Assembly (NCBI RefSeq): GCF_028610625.1
Contig: NZ_JAQQWU010000011.1
Coordinates: forward strand, 62,001-126,000
Direction of reading: 5' to 3'
DNA length: 64,000 nucleotides
Origin: Guptibacillus spartinae
Lineage (GTDB): Bacteria; Bacillota; Bacilli; Bacillales; Guptibacillaceae
The translations under genes and the position numbers were made by a program. The notes beneath the pieces are model-generated. The model was given only the letters and a program-made list of their open reading frames with translations. It was not told where the DNA came from and searched no databases. Positions within the stretch are counted from its first letter, which is position 1, and each line of letters starts with the position of its first letter. Below are positions 33,434 through 42,269 of the stretch, piece by piece.

Positions 33434-34231
33434 ATGGTGGATAAACCGAATATCTTATTTATTGGTGCCGGACGAATGGCTGAGGCTATTTTCTCTGGAC
33501 TAAAACAGTCGGATTCGATTGGGAAGATTACAATTTCAAATCAATCGGATCAAACGAAATTAGCTCACTTGAAAGCAACGTATCATGTGGAAACGGGTGC
33601 ATGGCAAAATGTACTTTCGAAACATGATGTTGTGATTCTAGCGATGCCTCCCGCGGCTCATCCTGAGGTGCTTCATGAGCTCTCTAGTAAAGTAACGGAA
33701 CAATTTGTAATTACAGTGGCGGCTGGAATTGGCCCTTCTGTATTAGAAGCTTCCTTACCGGGGCTTCCAACAGCATGGATTATGCCAAACACTGCTGCTG
33801 ATATTGGGGAGTCAATGTCACTGTATACTTGTGGCAAAGAAGTGAAGCAAGAACATCGAAGAGTCCTTCAACTGATTCTAAATGCCATCGGGGAATCAGA
33901 AGAGTTATCAGAACAACAGATTCATGATCTAACAGCGATCACGGGGAGTGCCCCTGCTTTTGTCTATCATTTCGCCGAAGCGCTTGAAAAGACGGCAGCA
34001 TCCTACGGTTTATCATCAGAAGTAGCGAGAAAGCTCGTTGTGCAAATGATTTATGGTTCAGCGTCCATGCTCAAAGATGGACGTGAAGCAGGAGACCTTC
34101 GCGATCAAGTAACAACACCGGGAGGGGCTACAGCTGCTGGACTTGAAGTTCTAGAAAAAGCTGAATTCACTCAACTTATTCATGAAGCCGTATTAGCTGT
34201 CAATCATAAAGCTGCTGAACAAGCAAAGTAA
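33434..34231 (+). CDS. proC: Pyrroline-5-carboxylate reductase
   Basis: Last step of proline synthesis: NAD(P)H reduction of pyrroline-5-carboxylate, completing the pathway begun by proBA at 14-16.6 kb. The N-terminal Rossmann motif is ILFIGAGRMAEAIFSGL. The C-terminal dimerisation domain has the family signature LTAITGSAPAFVYHFAEALEKTA and DQVTTPGGATAAGLEVLE. Its 265 residues are normal. It could be the ProI or ProG paralogue of Bacillus; the sequence alone does not decide. GGAGGGG lies just before the ATG, and a GTG one codon later has better spacing. Confidence 0.9.
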   Translation: MVDKPNILFIGAGRMAEAIFSGLKQSDSIGKITISNQSDQTKLAHLKATYHVETGAWQNVLSKHDVVILAMPPAAHPEVLHELSSKVTEQFVITVAAGIGPSVLEASLPGLPTAWIMPNTAADIGESMSLYTCGKEVKQEHRRVLQLILNAIGESEELSEQQIHDLTAITGSAPAFVYHFAEALEKTAASYGLSSEVARKLVVQMIYGSASMLKDGREAGDLRDQVTTPGGATAAGLEVLEKAEFTQLIHEAVLAVNHKAAEQAK

Positions 34232-34266
34232 AAAAGCATGTCCTCTGCTAGAGGGCATGCTTTTTT
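34231..34266 (+). terminator. Terminator of the P5C reductase gene
   Basis: Sixteen-base arms with one wobble pair and a GCT loop, followed by six T residues; A-rich on the left, so it may also serve the convergent gene. Confidence 0.9.
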
Positions 34267-34271
34267 AGTCG

Positions 34272-35774
34272 TTAGAGAATATAAGGTCCTAATAGGAAGA
34301 TCAAAATCCCCAGGTTTAATCCAAGCTGATAGGAGGTCCGCTGCATGATGGTCCACTCTTGATCTTGAGCCAAACGACTTATGAGATAAGCAGCAACAAA
34401 GACAATCAGTGGCCAAACGTATGCTGCCCCTGCAAAGGTTAAGTAGGATGGAGCAAGATACTGAAATGGTCCATCAAGAATAGATGGAAGGAAAAGAATT
34501 TGAGATGCGACACAAAGCAGAACGATTGTCCATTCAACCCATTTTTTGTCTTGTTCAATTGCTGTCGTATTGGCGAAATAGAAGTACATTAATGCTACGG
34601 CAGGTAGGATCAGAAAGCCAAATGAGAAAGCTAACATCGCAAACATGCCAACAATCGCTGTGAACGTATAGTAAAGGGCATAGGTTAAATCATCACTTGA
34701 TAGTGAGCTGCTTTTTTTCACAACAGTAGGATCCGTGGAGGCGCCGTGTAAGACGAGTTCGCTTTTCTCTTGGTCCATCCAAACGAGAGATTGATCTGTA
34801 ATGGAAACAGGGCGGATGGATAACTCCTCTGTCGTACTCCTTCGGGATGCAACCCACTTTCCGTCTTGTTGTGTCGCTTCATAGATGCTAATGACGGAGC
34901 GTTTTGGTGAAATTTCTCCATTTGAGCTAAAAAGAAGATGCGCTTCACCATCTTTTTCTGTTAAAGAGAAGTAATTAGGTTTTTCGAAGCTGTCACCTGT
35001 TTCTGCATTTTTGATTTTTAAAAGATGAACGTCGGCTTCTTTACCCCCCGCACTTTCTCCTAGATATGTATTGATTATTCGTGTCCCCTGCCTTGTAGCA
35101 CCAACCGTATAAGTGAATGTAAGTTTGTCCCCAAGTTCAATCATTTGAAGGTTGCTGTAGATTTCTCCTGATGTAAGGGGCGTTTCATACAAAATACGGG
35201 GTTCTTTTTCAGCATTAAGTGTAAGAAACTGATTGGTATCTTCCGATTGAACATAAAGGAATGCTAGTCCATTTTCAGTCAATGTTCCGCTTTTTATGTA
35301 TTGAGGTAATTCGGTTTCTGACTGGATTTTGCCGTCTGGTGAAATGGTATATGCAGTGTGCCGCGACCAAGCGATCACACCATTTTCTGATACATTGATG
35401 CCTTCAATATCGTTGAGAATGGGTGTTTCTTTTCCATTTGTCGCATAAATCAATTCATCGCTCTTCTTATAAATGGCCTGTTGATCATCGACATAAAATG
35501 AATAGCCTTCTGGAATGGTGTAGTTGAGTTTTTCTGTCGTTGTGTCTAATTGTTCGTTCACCACAACTTTTCGAACGGGATTACCGCTAAAAAAGAGAGT
35601 GCTGCTATTTCCCTCACGTTGAACAAACATCTCGTTGTCTTCAGCAGCCACATCAAGACTGACTGATCTGCTCCAATCTGCAGCCGGTTTTTCTTGAAGA
35701 ATAGCTAACTGATGAAAATAAACCAACAGTAAAATGATAAGACCGGTGAGAAGGGGTAGTCCTATTTTCTTCAT
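34272..35774 (-). CDS. Membrane protein with extracytoplasmic beta-rich domain, unknown function
   Basis: A protein of 500 residues. An N-terminal hydrophobic helix (about 4-24) is followed by about 330 mostly beta-strand residues with repeated short blocks (QAIYKKSDELIYATNG, GVIAWSRHTAYTISPDG, QSLVWMDQEKSELVLHG) that look like propeller blades. Four or five transmembrane helices (about 365-500) close the protein. The topology suggests an external propeller-like sensor or scaffold domain tethered at both ends. No catalytic motif is recognised. A 3' terminator is shared with the convergent gene. Confidence 0.7.
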   Translation of the reverse strand: MKKIGLPLLTGLIILLLVYFHQLAILQEKPAADWSRSVSLDVAAEDNEMFVQREGNSSTLFFSGNPVRKVVVNEQLDTTTEKLNYTIPEGYSFYVDDQQAIYKKSDELIYATNGKETPILNDIEGINVSENGVIAWSRHTAYTISPDGKIQSETELPQYIKSGTLTENGLAFLYVQSEDTNQFLTLNAEKEPRILYETPLTSGEIYSNLQMIELGDKLTFTYTVGATRQGTRIINTYLGESAGGKEADVHLLKIKNAETGDSFEKPNYFSLTEKDGEAHLLFSSNGEISPKRSVISIYEATQQDGKWVASRRSTTEELSIRPVSITDQSLVWMDQEKSELVLHGASTDPTVVKKSSSLSSDDLTYALYYTFTAIVGMFAMLAFSFGFLILPAVALMYFYFANTTAIEQDKKWVEWTIVLLCVASQILFLPSILDGPFQYLAPSYLTFAGAAYVWPLIVFVAAYLISRLAQDQEWTIMQRTSYQLGLNLGILIFLLGPYIL

Positions 35775-35905
35775 TTTATTCCTCCTTGTTCCTTACATAC
35801 GATTGAATTTTACACAAGTTTCAAAAAATTTACAATGGTTTTTGGTGTGAATCGCCAAAAGATTTTGTGAATACAATACGATAGCCTACTTCAAGGAGGA
35901 GCGTA

Positions 35906-37720
35906 ATGAAGAGGGAAAAATTAGAACGAAAATTGGAAGAGTTGACGAGAGAAGCACTTAAACATCAACAGGAAAATGGTGCTTTTCGTTTTTGTTTTGA
36001 AAATAGCCTTTTAACAGATGCGATGATGATTGTTTTAATACGAATGCTGGATCTTCCAGAAAAATCATTATTAAATGCTCTCATCCAACGCCTTTTATCA
36101 AAACAATCTAAAGAAGGATATTGGAAGTTATATGAAGACGATCAAGGGAATCTGTCTGCAACTGTCCAGGCTTATTATAGTCTCTTATATTCAGGTGAAA
36201 TACCGGCAGAAAAAACTGAAATGAAAAAAGCGAAACACTATATCCAAAAATGGGGAGGGCTCGAAAGGGTTGATTCGATGACGGCTGTTTTTCTAGCATT
36301 AAATGGTCAACTAAAATGGCCTCGATTAGGTCATTTCCCATTGCTCTTCCTCCTTATACCACAGATCTCCCCAATCTCTTTCTATGATTTAAGTTCTTAT
36401 GCAAGAGCGCATTTTGCACCCATTCTCCTATGTCAGGATCTTCGTTACTCCATTACAACGAAGTGGACGCCTGATCTTACTGATTTACTTTTGGAGGATC
36501 GATTCATTGGATTGAATAGCGCGTGGAAGGTTGTTAGTCAATTCCCTTCAAACGTACTATACAAGGCGAGAAAGCAAGCGGAACAATACATGCTTCAGAG
36601 AGTAGAAGAAGATGGGTCATTATTGAACTATGCAACGGCTACTTTCTTTATGATTTATGCCATGTTGGCGCTTGGGTATGAAAAAAATGCTCCCGCGATT
36701 TTACGTGCTTTTTATGCCCTGAAAGGAATGGTTTGGGATCCAGAATCTCATCTGCAAAATTCACCGTCCACTATTTGGGATACTGCTCTTCTTTCTCTTT
36801 CGATACAAGAAGCGGGTTTAGCTTATGCAGTACCAGCTGCGAGGCAGGCTAATCATTATTTAGTCAACCATCAACAGACGAAATATGGGGACTGGTCCAT
36901 TACAAAGAAAGGAATTTCACCAGGGGGATGGGGATTTTCTGAGGGAAATACACTTCACCCTGATATAGACGATACAACGGCTGCATTAAGAGCATTGAAA
37001 GATTTGAAAAAGGTATCAAACCGCTGGCACCAAGGAGTCAGTTGGGTTCTTGCGATGCAAAACCAGGATGGAGGTTGGCCAGCGTTTGAACCGGATCGCG
37101 AGGCAATATTATTAAAAGAATTACCAATTGATGGGGCGAGCTCTTCATTTCCAGATGATTCATCGGCAGATTTAACTGGAAGAACAATTGAGTTTTTATG
37201 TAATTATGCTGAACTAAATCGGGAGCATCCTTCAATTAGAAGGGGGATCAACTGGTTGATTCAAAATCAAGAAAGGGATGGCTCGTGGAGAGGCAGATGG
37301 GGAATTTGTTACATCTATGGTACCTGGTCAGCTTTAACCGCATTAAAAGCAGCAGGCTATTCTTCTGATTTTCTTCCAGTTCATAAAGGGATTCAATTTC
37401 TAAAAAAAATTCAGAGGAAAGATGGAGGATGGGGGGAGTCCTGTAAAAGTGATGATCAAATGAAATATGTTCCTTTACATTTTAGCACGCCATCTCAAAC
37501 AGCTTGGGCCGTTGATGCCTTATCCATATGTAAAGCAACGGGTGAATCGTTAAATCGAGGGGTGGATTACCTTCTTAAAGAATCTTTTGATAAAGAAGAA
37601 CGCACTTATCCGACTGGTGCTGGGTTACCAGGAGGCTTTTATATCCGGTATCACAGTTATAATGTGATTTGGCCACTCCTTGCACTTTCTCACTATAAGA
37701 AGTTACAAATAAATCTGTAA
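35906..37720 (+). CDS. sqhC: Squalene-hopene / tetraprenyl-beta-curcumene cyclase
   Basis: Triterpene cyclase of 604 residues, slightly shorter than the usual 630. It folds linear C30 or C35 prenyl chains into pentacyclic or sporulene-type products at the membrane. The catalytic acid motif is DIDDT (about 353-357). Several QW repeats are visible (QNQDGGWPAFE, QNQERDGSWRGRWG, KIQRKDGGWGESC). The C-terminal GFYIRYHSYNVIWPLLALS matches the family end. The ATG has AAGGAGGAG upstream. Whether the substrate is squalene or a C35 sesquarterpene precursor, as in B. subtilis, is not decidable here. Confidence 0.93.
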   Translation: MKREKLERKLEELTREALKHQQENGAFRFCFENSLLTDAMMIVLIRMLDLPEKSLLNALIQRLLSKQSKEGYWKLYEDDQGNLSATVQAYYSLLYSGEIPAEKTEMKKAKHYIQKWGGLERVDSMTAVFLALNGQLKWPRLGHFPLLFLLIPQISPISFYDLSSYARAHFAPILLCQDLRYSITTKWTPDLTDLLLEDRFIGLNSAWKVVSQFPSNVLYKARKQAEQYMLQRVEEDGSLLNYATATFFMIYAMLALGYEKNAPAILRAFYALKGMVWDPESHLQNSPSTIWDTALLSLSIQEAGLAYAVPAARQANHYLVNHQQTKYGDWSITKKGISPGGWGFSEGNTLHPDIDDTTAALRALKDLKKVSNRWHQGVSWVLAMQNQDGGWPAFEPDREAILLKELPIDGASSSFPDDSSADLTGRTIEFLCNYAELNREHPSIRRGINWLIQNQERDGSWRGRWGICYIYGTWSALTALKAAGYSSDFLPVHKGIQFLKKIQRKDGGWGESCKSDDQMKYVPLHFSTPSQTAWAVDALSICKATGESLNRGVDYLLKESFDKEERTYPTGAGLPGGFYIRYHSYNVIWPLLALSHYKKLQINL

Positions 37721-37730
37721 AAAAAGATAT

Positions 37731-37758
37731 GAGAGAGGCGAATGGCACCGCCTCTCTC
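37731..37758 (-). terminator. Terminator of speD
   Basis: Ten-bp arms (37731-37740 with 37749-37758). The A-tract at 37720-37726 makes a U-run on the minus strand. It also follows the sqhC stop on the plus strand, without a T-run there. Confidence 0.8.
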
Positions 37759-37763
37759 GTGCA

Positions 37764-38159
37764 TTATGGTGATTCTACACCACTTTTTTCAATTTCTTTA
37801 ACAGTAATTTCTCCTGCGCCACGGGGGATTTTAACTGTGTGAATGGTTTTAGCTTCTAACGACCTTGCTATGGCATTCGCAGCTTCGGAAGGGTCAATTT
37901 TATCTCCGCAGGTATAGACGTCAACTGAAGCATAGCCATGTTCGGGGAAACTATGAATGGTTAAGTGAGATTCTGCTATAATAACGGCCCCACTTATGCC
38001 TTGAGGTTCAAATGGATGAAATACAACATCCCTTATTTCCGCGCCAGCTTCAAGAGCAGCGCTAGCAAATGTTTCCTCTATATAGACTAAGTCGTTTAAT
38101 TTTTCTTTGTTACAGTTCCACATTTCAGCAATGATATGGTGACCAAGTGTTTCGATAAT
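37764..38159 (-). CDS. speD: S-adenosylmethionine decarboxylase proenzyme, probable AUU/AUC start
   Basis: Pyruvoyl enzyme making decarboxylated S-adenosylmethionine for spermidine synthesis; it self-cleaves before the Ser in [24 protein letters not shown]. The first in-frame ATG (38123) has no ribosome site and would remove the first beta strand. The family N-terminus (M-D-T-M-G-R-H-V-I-S-E in B. subtilis) continues upstream in frame here as [18 protein letters not shown] at 38172-38166 is 6 nt before ATT (38159) and 9 nt before ATC (38156), and no ATG, GTG or TTG lies between. I therefore place the start at ATT 38159, with ATC as the alternative. Confidence 0.85.
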   Translation of the reverse strand: MIETLGHHIIAEMWNCNKEKLNDLVYIEETFASAALEAGAEIRDVVFHPFEPQGISGAVIIAESHLTIHSFPEHGYASVDVYTCGDKIDPSEAANAIARSLEAKTIHTVKIPRGAGEITVKEIEKSGVESP

Positions 38160-38270
38160 AAATAGCCTCCTTTTAAACTACATCCTTGTATAGTGTTGAT
38201 TACAGGAATTGCTTTTATGCAGGATATCCCCTCAAAGAGGAAGAAGTAAACCTATAGAAAATCTTTAACA

Positions 38271-38299
38271 TTGACATCTTATGTTCAAATGTTTAAACT
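38271..38299 (+). promoter_or_regulatory. SigA-type promoter of the aldehyde dehydrogenase gene
   Basis: TTGACA (perfect), 17-bp spacer, TAAACT. It lies about 38 bp before the GTG start. Confidence 0.75.
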
Positions 38300-38336
38300 A
38301 AGAAACCATAAAGTTAATTTATAAGGAGAGTGTAAG

Positions 38337-39707
38337 GTGGAACACATTGCTGAAAAAGTATCGATGCAAAAGGAATATTATTATACAGGAGAAACAAAGT
38401 TCTATTCGTATAGAAAAAAACAGCTTGAAACCTTAAGAGAGATTATCAAAGAATATGAACCTGAAATTTTACAAGCGCTTAAAGAGGATTTGCACAAATC
38501 AGAATGGGAAGCTTATACGACTGAAATTGGCTTTCTTTTAGAAGAAATTAAGTTTACGTTAAAACATTTAAAAGAGTGGATGACGCCGGAGAGAGTAAAG
38601 TCTCCTGTTACTCATTTTGGTTCCAAAAGCATCATTCACCGAGAGCCTTATGGCGTCACTTTAATTATCGCGCCCTGGAATTATCCCTTTCAACTTCAGT
38701 TAGCTCCACTCATTGGAGCGATCGCATCCGGCAATTGTGCGGTATTAAAACCATCTGAATTAACGCCTGCAGTCTCAAGTCTTATAAGTAAAATGATTCG
38801 TGAAGTCTTTCCTGAAAAGTATATTGCTGTTGTTGAAGGCGGAGTTGAGACTAGTACAGAACTTTTAAAACAACCGTTTGATCATATCTTTTTCACTGGA
38901 AGTGTTCCAGTAGGTAAAATTGTGATGGAGGCGGCTGCCAAACAACTCATTCCTGTGACGCTTGAATTGGGAGGGAAAAGTCCGGCAATTGTTGATAAAG
39001 ATGCTGATTTGACTCTTGCTGCCAAACGAATCATGTGGGGGAAATTCACTAATGCCGGTCAAACGTGTATCGCGCCTGATTATTTGTATGTTCATAGCGA
39101 CGTGAAGTTGGCATTAATTGAACAAATGAATCAGGTGCTACTCGAATTCTATGGTGAAGATCCAATTTCTAATGAAAACTACGGTCATATTGTTAGTAAG
39201 CGTCATTTTGATCGTTTAAAAAGCTTTTTAGCCGATGGAGACGTACTCATTGGAGGTCAGCATAAGGAAAGTGATCGAGTTATTGCGCCAACAATTATGG
39301 ACAACGTTTCGTGGGAAGATTCAGTGATGCAAGAGGAGATCTTCGGTCCTATTTTACCTGTGCTGGAATTTTCAGATCTTAATAAGGTTATTGACGAAGT
39401 TCGCCGCCGCCCAAAACCGCTGGCACTTTACTTTTTCTCTGAATCTGAAGAAAAGCAAGAAGTGATTAATTCGTCTATTTCCTTTGGTGGGGGATGCATG
39501 AACGACACATTTATGCACATCGTCTCTCCTTATTTGCCATTCGGTGGCGTAGGTTCCAGTGGTACAGGCAGTTATCATGGGAAAGCAAGCTTTGAAGCGT
39601 TCTCACATCAGAAGAGTATTGTAAAACAAACAACGAAATTTGATTTTGCATTTCGTTATCCATCTGCTAAAAATGGCTTGAAAATCATCAAAAAAATTAT
39701 GGGATAA
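38337..39707 (+). CDS. Aldehyde dehydrogenase (class 3, YwdH-like)
   Basis: NAD(P)-dependent aldehyde oxidation to the acid. It has 456 residues, the length of B. subtilis YwdH and class 3 enzymes. [22 protein letters not shown] is the cofactor strand, FTGSVPVGK the nucleotide loop, [16 protein letters not shown] holds the general-base Glu and [13 protein letters not shown] the nucleophile Cys. The C-terminal half ([36 protein letters not shown]) is typical of fatty-aldehyde-type members. It starts with GTG after AAGGAGAG. Monocistronic with a clear SigA promoter. Confidence 0.9.
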   Translation: MEHIAEKVSMQKEYYYTGETKFYSYRKKQLETLREIIKEYEPEILQALKEDLHKSEWEAYTTEIGFLLEEIKFTLKHLKEWMTPERVKSPVTHFGSKSIIHREPYGVTLIIAPWNYPFQLQLAPLIGAIASGNCAVLKPSELTPAVSSLISKMIREVFPEKYIAVVEGGVETSTELLKQPFDHIFFTGSVPVGKIVMEAAAKQLIPVTLELGGKSPAIVDKDADLTLAAKRIMWGKFTNAGQTCIAPDYLYVHSDVKLALIEQMNQVLLEFYGEDPISNENYGHIVSKRHFDRLKSFLADGDVLIGGQHKESDRVIAPTIMDNVSWEDSVMQEEIFGPILPVLEFSDLNKVIDEVRRRPKPLALYFFSESEEKQEVINSSISFGGGCMNDTFMHIVSPYLPFGGVGSSGTGSYHGKASFEAFSHQKSIVKQTTKFDFAFRYPSAKNGLKIIKKIMG

Positions 39708-39805
39708 GATCGTTTAATTCTTTAGTGTTTTACCCTGTCATGGTATGATGACGGAAAAGCTGATCGTTTGAGGCAGCTCTATCAATGGCGTAGGAGGAAT
39801 GCGAA

Positions 39806-40762
39806 ATGAGTAAAGGTGTTATTAGTTTAGGGGAAGCATTAATCGATTTTATTCCTCTTGATAAAGATAATCTGACGTATCAAAAAAGCCCGGGGGGAGC
39901 TCCAGCAAATGTAGCGGTTGGTCTTGCTCGACTAGGTGTTAACGCCACTTTCCTTGGAAAAGTTGGCGATGATGTGCTTGGACGATTTCTACAAGAAACG
40001 TTAAAGAATTATGGTGTGGATGTCTCCACGATGATTTTAACTGAATCTGCACGAACCGGTGTAGTATTTGTAACGAATGCAGAAAATGGGGAGCGGAGCT
40101 TTGATTTTTACATAAACCCAAGTGCGGATCGCTTCTTGAACGTGGAAGAAATTAGCGATCAATTATTTGAGCGTCATCGCATCCTTCATTTCGGATCGAT
40201 CTCCATGATTAGTGAACCATCTCGAACCGCTACAAAGAAAGCAGTTGAAAAAGCGAAGGAGAATGGGTTGCTCATTTCTTATGATCCAAACTTACGACTT
40301 GGTCTATGGGAAAGTGAAAATCGCGCAAAAGAAACGATTATTTCGATGTTATCTGAAGCTGACATTTTAAAGCTTTCAGAAGAAGAACTTACTTTTATAA
40401 CGGGTGAAGAAACCGTCGAAGCCGGAATTAAAAAGCTAGCTCATTACCGTATACCAGTCATTTTCATTACGATGGGTGGGGAAGGTAGTCTAGTTTATAC
40501 ACCTGATTATTCTCTTAGAGTTCCAGCAATGAAGGTGAAAGCAGTTGATACAACAGGAGCTGGGGATGCATTCGTATCTGGAATTCTTCATGGTTTTAAC
40601 GAATATCATGGCTCACTCTCTGAACTATCGCGTGAAGAGCTTGAGCGAATGACGCAATTTGCGAGCGTTTCTGGTGCATTAGCGGCTGCAACAAAAGGCG
40701 CGATGACGGCCCTGCCAACGAAAGAAGAAGTGGAAGAAATTTTATTAAAAGAATTGAAATAA
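39806..40762 (+). CDS. PfkB-family carbohydrate kinase (fructokinase-like)
   Basis: Ribokinase-fold sugar kinase of 318 residues. SPGGAPANVAVGLARLG is PfkB signature 1 (substrate pocket) and AVDTTGAGDAFVSGIL signature 2, with the catalytic Asp in GAGDAF. LISYDPNLRLGLWES is characteristic of the ScrK/fructokinase group. No sugar transporter or hydrolase is adjacent, so the substrate is uncertain. AGGAGG lies nine bases before the ATG. Confidence 0.85.
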   Translation: MSKGVISLGEALIDFIPLDKDNLTYQKSPGGAPANVAVGLARLGVNATFLGKVGDDVLGRFLQETLKNYGVDVSTMILTESARTGVVFVTNAENGERSFDFYINPSADRFLNVEEISDQLFERHRILHFGSISMISEPSRTATKKAVEKAKENGLLISYDPNLRLGLWESENRAKETIISMLSEADILKLSEEELTFITGEETVEAGIKKLAHYRIPVIFITMGGEGSLVYTPDYSLRVPAMKVKAVDTTGAGDAFVSGILHGFNEYHGSLSELSREELERMTQFASVSGALAAATKGAMTALPTKEEVEEILLKELK

Positions 40763-40768
40763 CCAGCT

Positions 40769-40798
40769 GCCCCGTACAATTATACGGGGGGCTTTTTT
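40769..40798 (+). terminator. Terminator of the PfkB-family kinase gene
   Basis: GCCCCGTA pairs with TACGGGG(GG)C around CAATTA, followed by six T residues. Confidence 0.9.
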
Positions 40799-40894
40799 GA
40801 TTTAAAGAGAATCAATCCTATCCAAAACTAGAATGAAGACTAGCTGTAAGATACAATGAAAAAAGAACGATTCAACTATTTGGAGGTGCTTCTT

Positions 40895-41941
40895 ATGAAT
40901 CAGGAATTTTTACTTGAATTATTATCAACCCCTTCACCATCTGGAGCAGAAATGGAAATACAGCATAAGTGGATGAACTATGTGAAGGAATTTGCAGATG
41001 AAATGAAAACAGACAATGCAGGAAATGCGATTGGCATTCTTAATCCAAATGCTGAATATAAAGTTTTACTTGCAGGGCACTGTGATGAAATAGGCTTTAT
41101 GGTGAAAAAAATTGATAATGATGGATTTATTCGTGTAGAAAAGTTAGGCGGTATTAGCCATAAACCGGCAATAGGCATGAAGGTAACGATTCTTGGCACG
41201 CATGGAAAATTAACTGGGGTATTTGGCGTAAATGCGGAGCACCATGGGGGAGCAAAAGAATTCAATTTTGAAGATCTTTACATAGACTGTGGTGCGACTT
41301 CGAAAGAAGAGGTTGAAAAGTATGTTCAAATAGGGGATTTAGCTGTTTACAAACGAGAAGTTGAACACTTATTAAATGACAGGATAAGTGGTAGAGGTCT
41401 GGATAATCGTACCGGTGCGTTTATCGTCGCAGAGGTTCTTCGGAAAGTTGCAAAGCGTAATCCTAAAGTTGGTGTCTATGCGGTTAGCACAGTCAATGAA
41501 GAAACAAACATGGGTGGAGCATATTTTGCTGGTGCAGGTATTCAGCCAACGATGGCGATTGCTTGCGATGTCACATTTTCGTCTGACTATCCTGGAATTG
41601 ATGCAAGAAAACATACGGAGGTTAATCTAGGAGACGGACCAGTTCTTGCAAAAGGGGCTCCAATTAATGTTAAAATCAACCAGCTACTCGAAAAAGCTGC
41701 CAAAAAGCTTGATCTTAAACTTCAATATGAATTAACACCAAGAATGACAGGAACCGACGCTGATAAGCTTCGGTTAACCGGACAAGGTGTTCCGGTTTCT
41801 CTCGTATCTCTTCCGTTACGTTATATGCATGCGCCTGTAGAAACAGTAAGTCTTAAAGATATGCAGGAAGAAATTGATTTGTTAGTTGAAATGATTGCTG
41901 ATTTAACGGGTGAAGAGAGTGTAAATCCGTTAAGTAAATAA
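40895..41941 (+). CDS. M42 family metallo-aminopeptidase
   Basis: Dinuclear-metal glutamyl or deblocking aminopeptidase of 348 residues (FrvX/YsdC group). Ligand and catalytic motifs are AGHCDEIGFMV (His-Asp), RGLDNRTGA (bridging Asp), TVNEETNMGGA (catalytic and metal Glu), ACDVTFSSDYPG (Asp) and LRYMHAPVETVS (His). An internal domain with the conserved GVFGVNAEHHGG segment separates the halves. GGAGGTG sets the start at 40895; 13 open upstream codons lack a ribosome site. Confidence 0.9.
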   Translation: MNQEFLLELLSTPSPSGAEMEIQHKWMNYVKEFADEMKTDNAGNAIGILNPNAEYKVLLAGHCDEIGFMVKKIDNDGFIRVEKLGGISHKPAIGMKVTILGTHGKLTGVFGVNAEHHGGAKEFNFEDLYIDCGATSKEEVEKYVQIGDLAVYKREVEHLLNDRISGRGLDNRTGAFIVAEVLRKVAKRNPKVGVYAVSTVNEETNMGGAYFAGAGIQPTMAIACDVTFSSDYPGIDARKHTEVNLGDGPVLAKGAPINVKINQLLEKAAKKLDLKLQYELTPRMTGTDADKLRLTGQGVPVSLVSLPLRYMHAPVETVSLKDMQEEIDLLVEMIADLTGEESVNPLSK

Positions 41942-41946
41942 TAATA

Positions 41947-41976
41947 TTGACAAAATTGTGACAATAATGCTAAGAT
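41947..41976 (+). promoter_or_regulatory. SigA-type promoter of the bmrCD leader
   Basis: TTGACA (41947-41952), 18-bp spacer, TAAGAT (41971-41976). The predicted start near 41983 gives a leader of nearly 290 nt before bmrC. Confidence 0.75.
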
Positions 41977-42015
41977 GACAGAGTGAAAAAATTACGGTAA
42001 AGGAGAGTGTGTGTG

Positions 42016-42087
42016 ATGAGACATGTTTTAAAAGAAAGAGCCCAACAAATTTCATGTACTCATAGACGCACTTTGCCAGTGAAGTAA
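42016..42087 (+). CDS. Leader peptide of the bmrCD attenuator, 23 residues
   Basis: ATG at 42016 is preceded by AAAGGAGAG with 8-nt spacing, a strong ribosome site. The peptide begins MRHVLKERAQQ and ends CTHRRTLPVK; it is basic with no membrane helix. Its last codons (42064-42077, AGACGCACTTTGCC) are complementary to GGCACGCGTCT (42111-42121), the left arm of terminator 1. In B. subtilis the homologous transporter genes follow a leader ORF, bmrB, and are induced by ribosome-targeting antibiotics through attenuation. This peptide is shorter than BmrB and I claim position and role only, not homology. Confidence 0.75.
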   Translation: MRHVLKERAQQISCTHRRTLPVK

Positions 42088-42110
42088 CCCCTTTGTCACC
42101 TAAAGGAAAC

Positions 42111-42139
42111 GGCACGCGTCTTAGACGTGTGCCTTTTTT
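42111..42139 (+). terminator. Leader terminator 1 (attenuator) of bmrCD
   Basis: GGCACGCGTC (42111-42120) pairs with GACGTGTGCC (42124-42133), ten pairs with one G-U, then six T residues. The left arm can alternatively pair with the 3' end of the leader ORF. Confidence 0.9.
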
Positions 42140-42158
42140 ATGTCTAATGAATTTATGA

Positions 42159-42188
42159 GACATAGCCGCATACGGCTATGTCTTTTTT
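42159..42188 (+). terminator. Leader terminator 2 (attenuator) of bmrCD
   Basis: GACATAGCCG (42159-42168) pairs perfectly with CGGCTATGTC (42173-42182) around CATA, then six T residues. ATGTCT at 42140-42145 can pair with AGACAT at 42158-42163 and so compete with its left arm. Confidence 0.9.
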
Positions 42189-42269
42189 AATTTCTGAAAA
42201 TGGTGACAGTGGTTAAAGAAGTGGCCGCCTCTCCATGCACATTGGTGAGGAAAGATTGGAGGGAAGAGA

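Noticed and set aside
35840-35880. Sporulation sigma (SigE/SigK) promoter before sqhC
   Set aside because: AATACAATA resembles a SigE or SigK -10, but no convincing -35 is found at the right distance.
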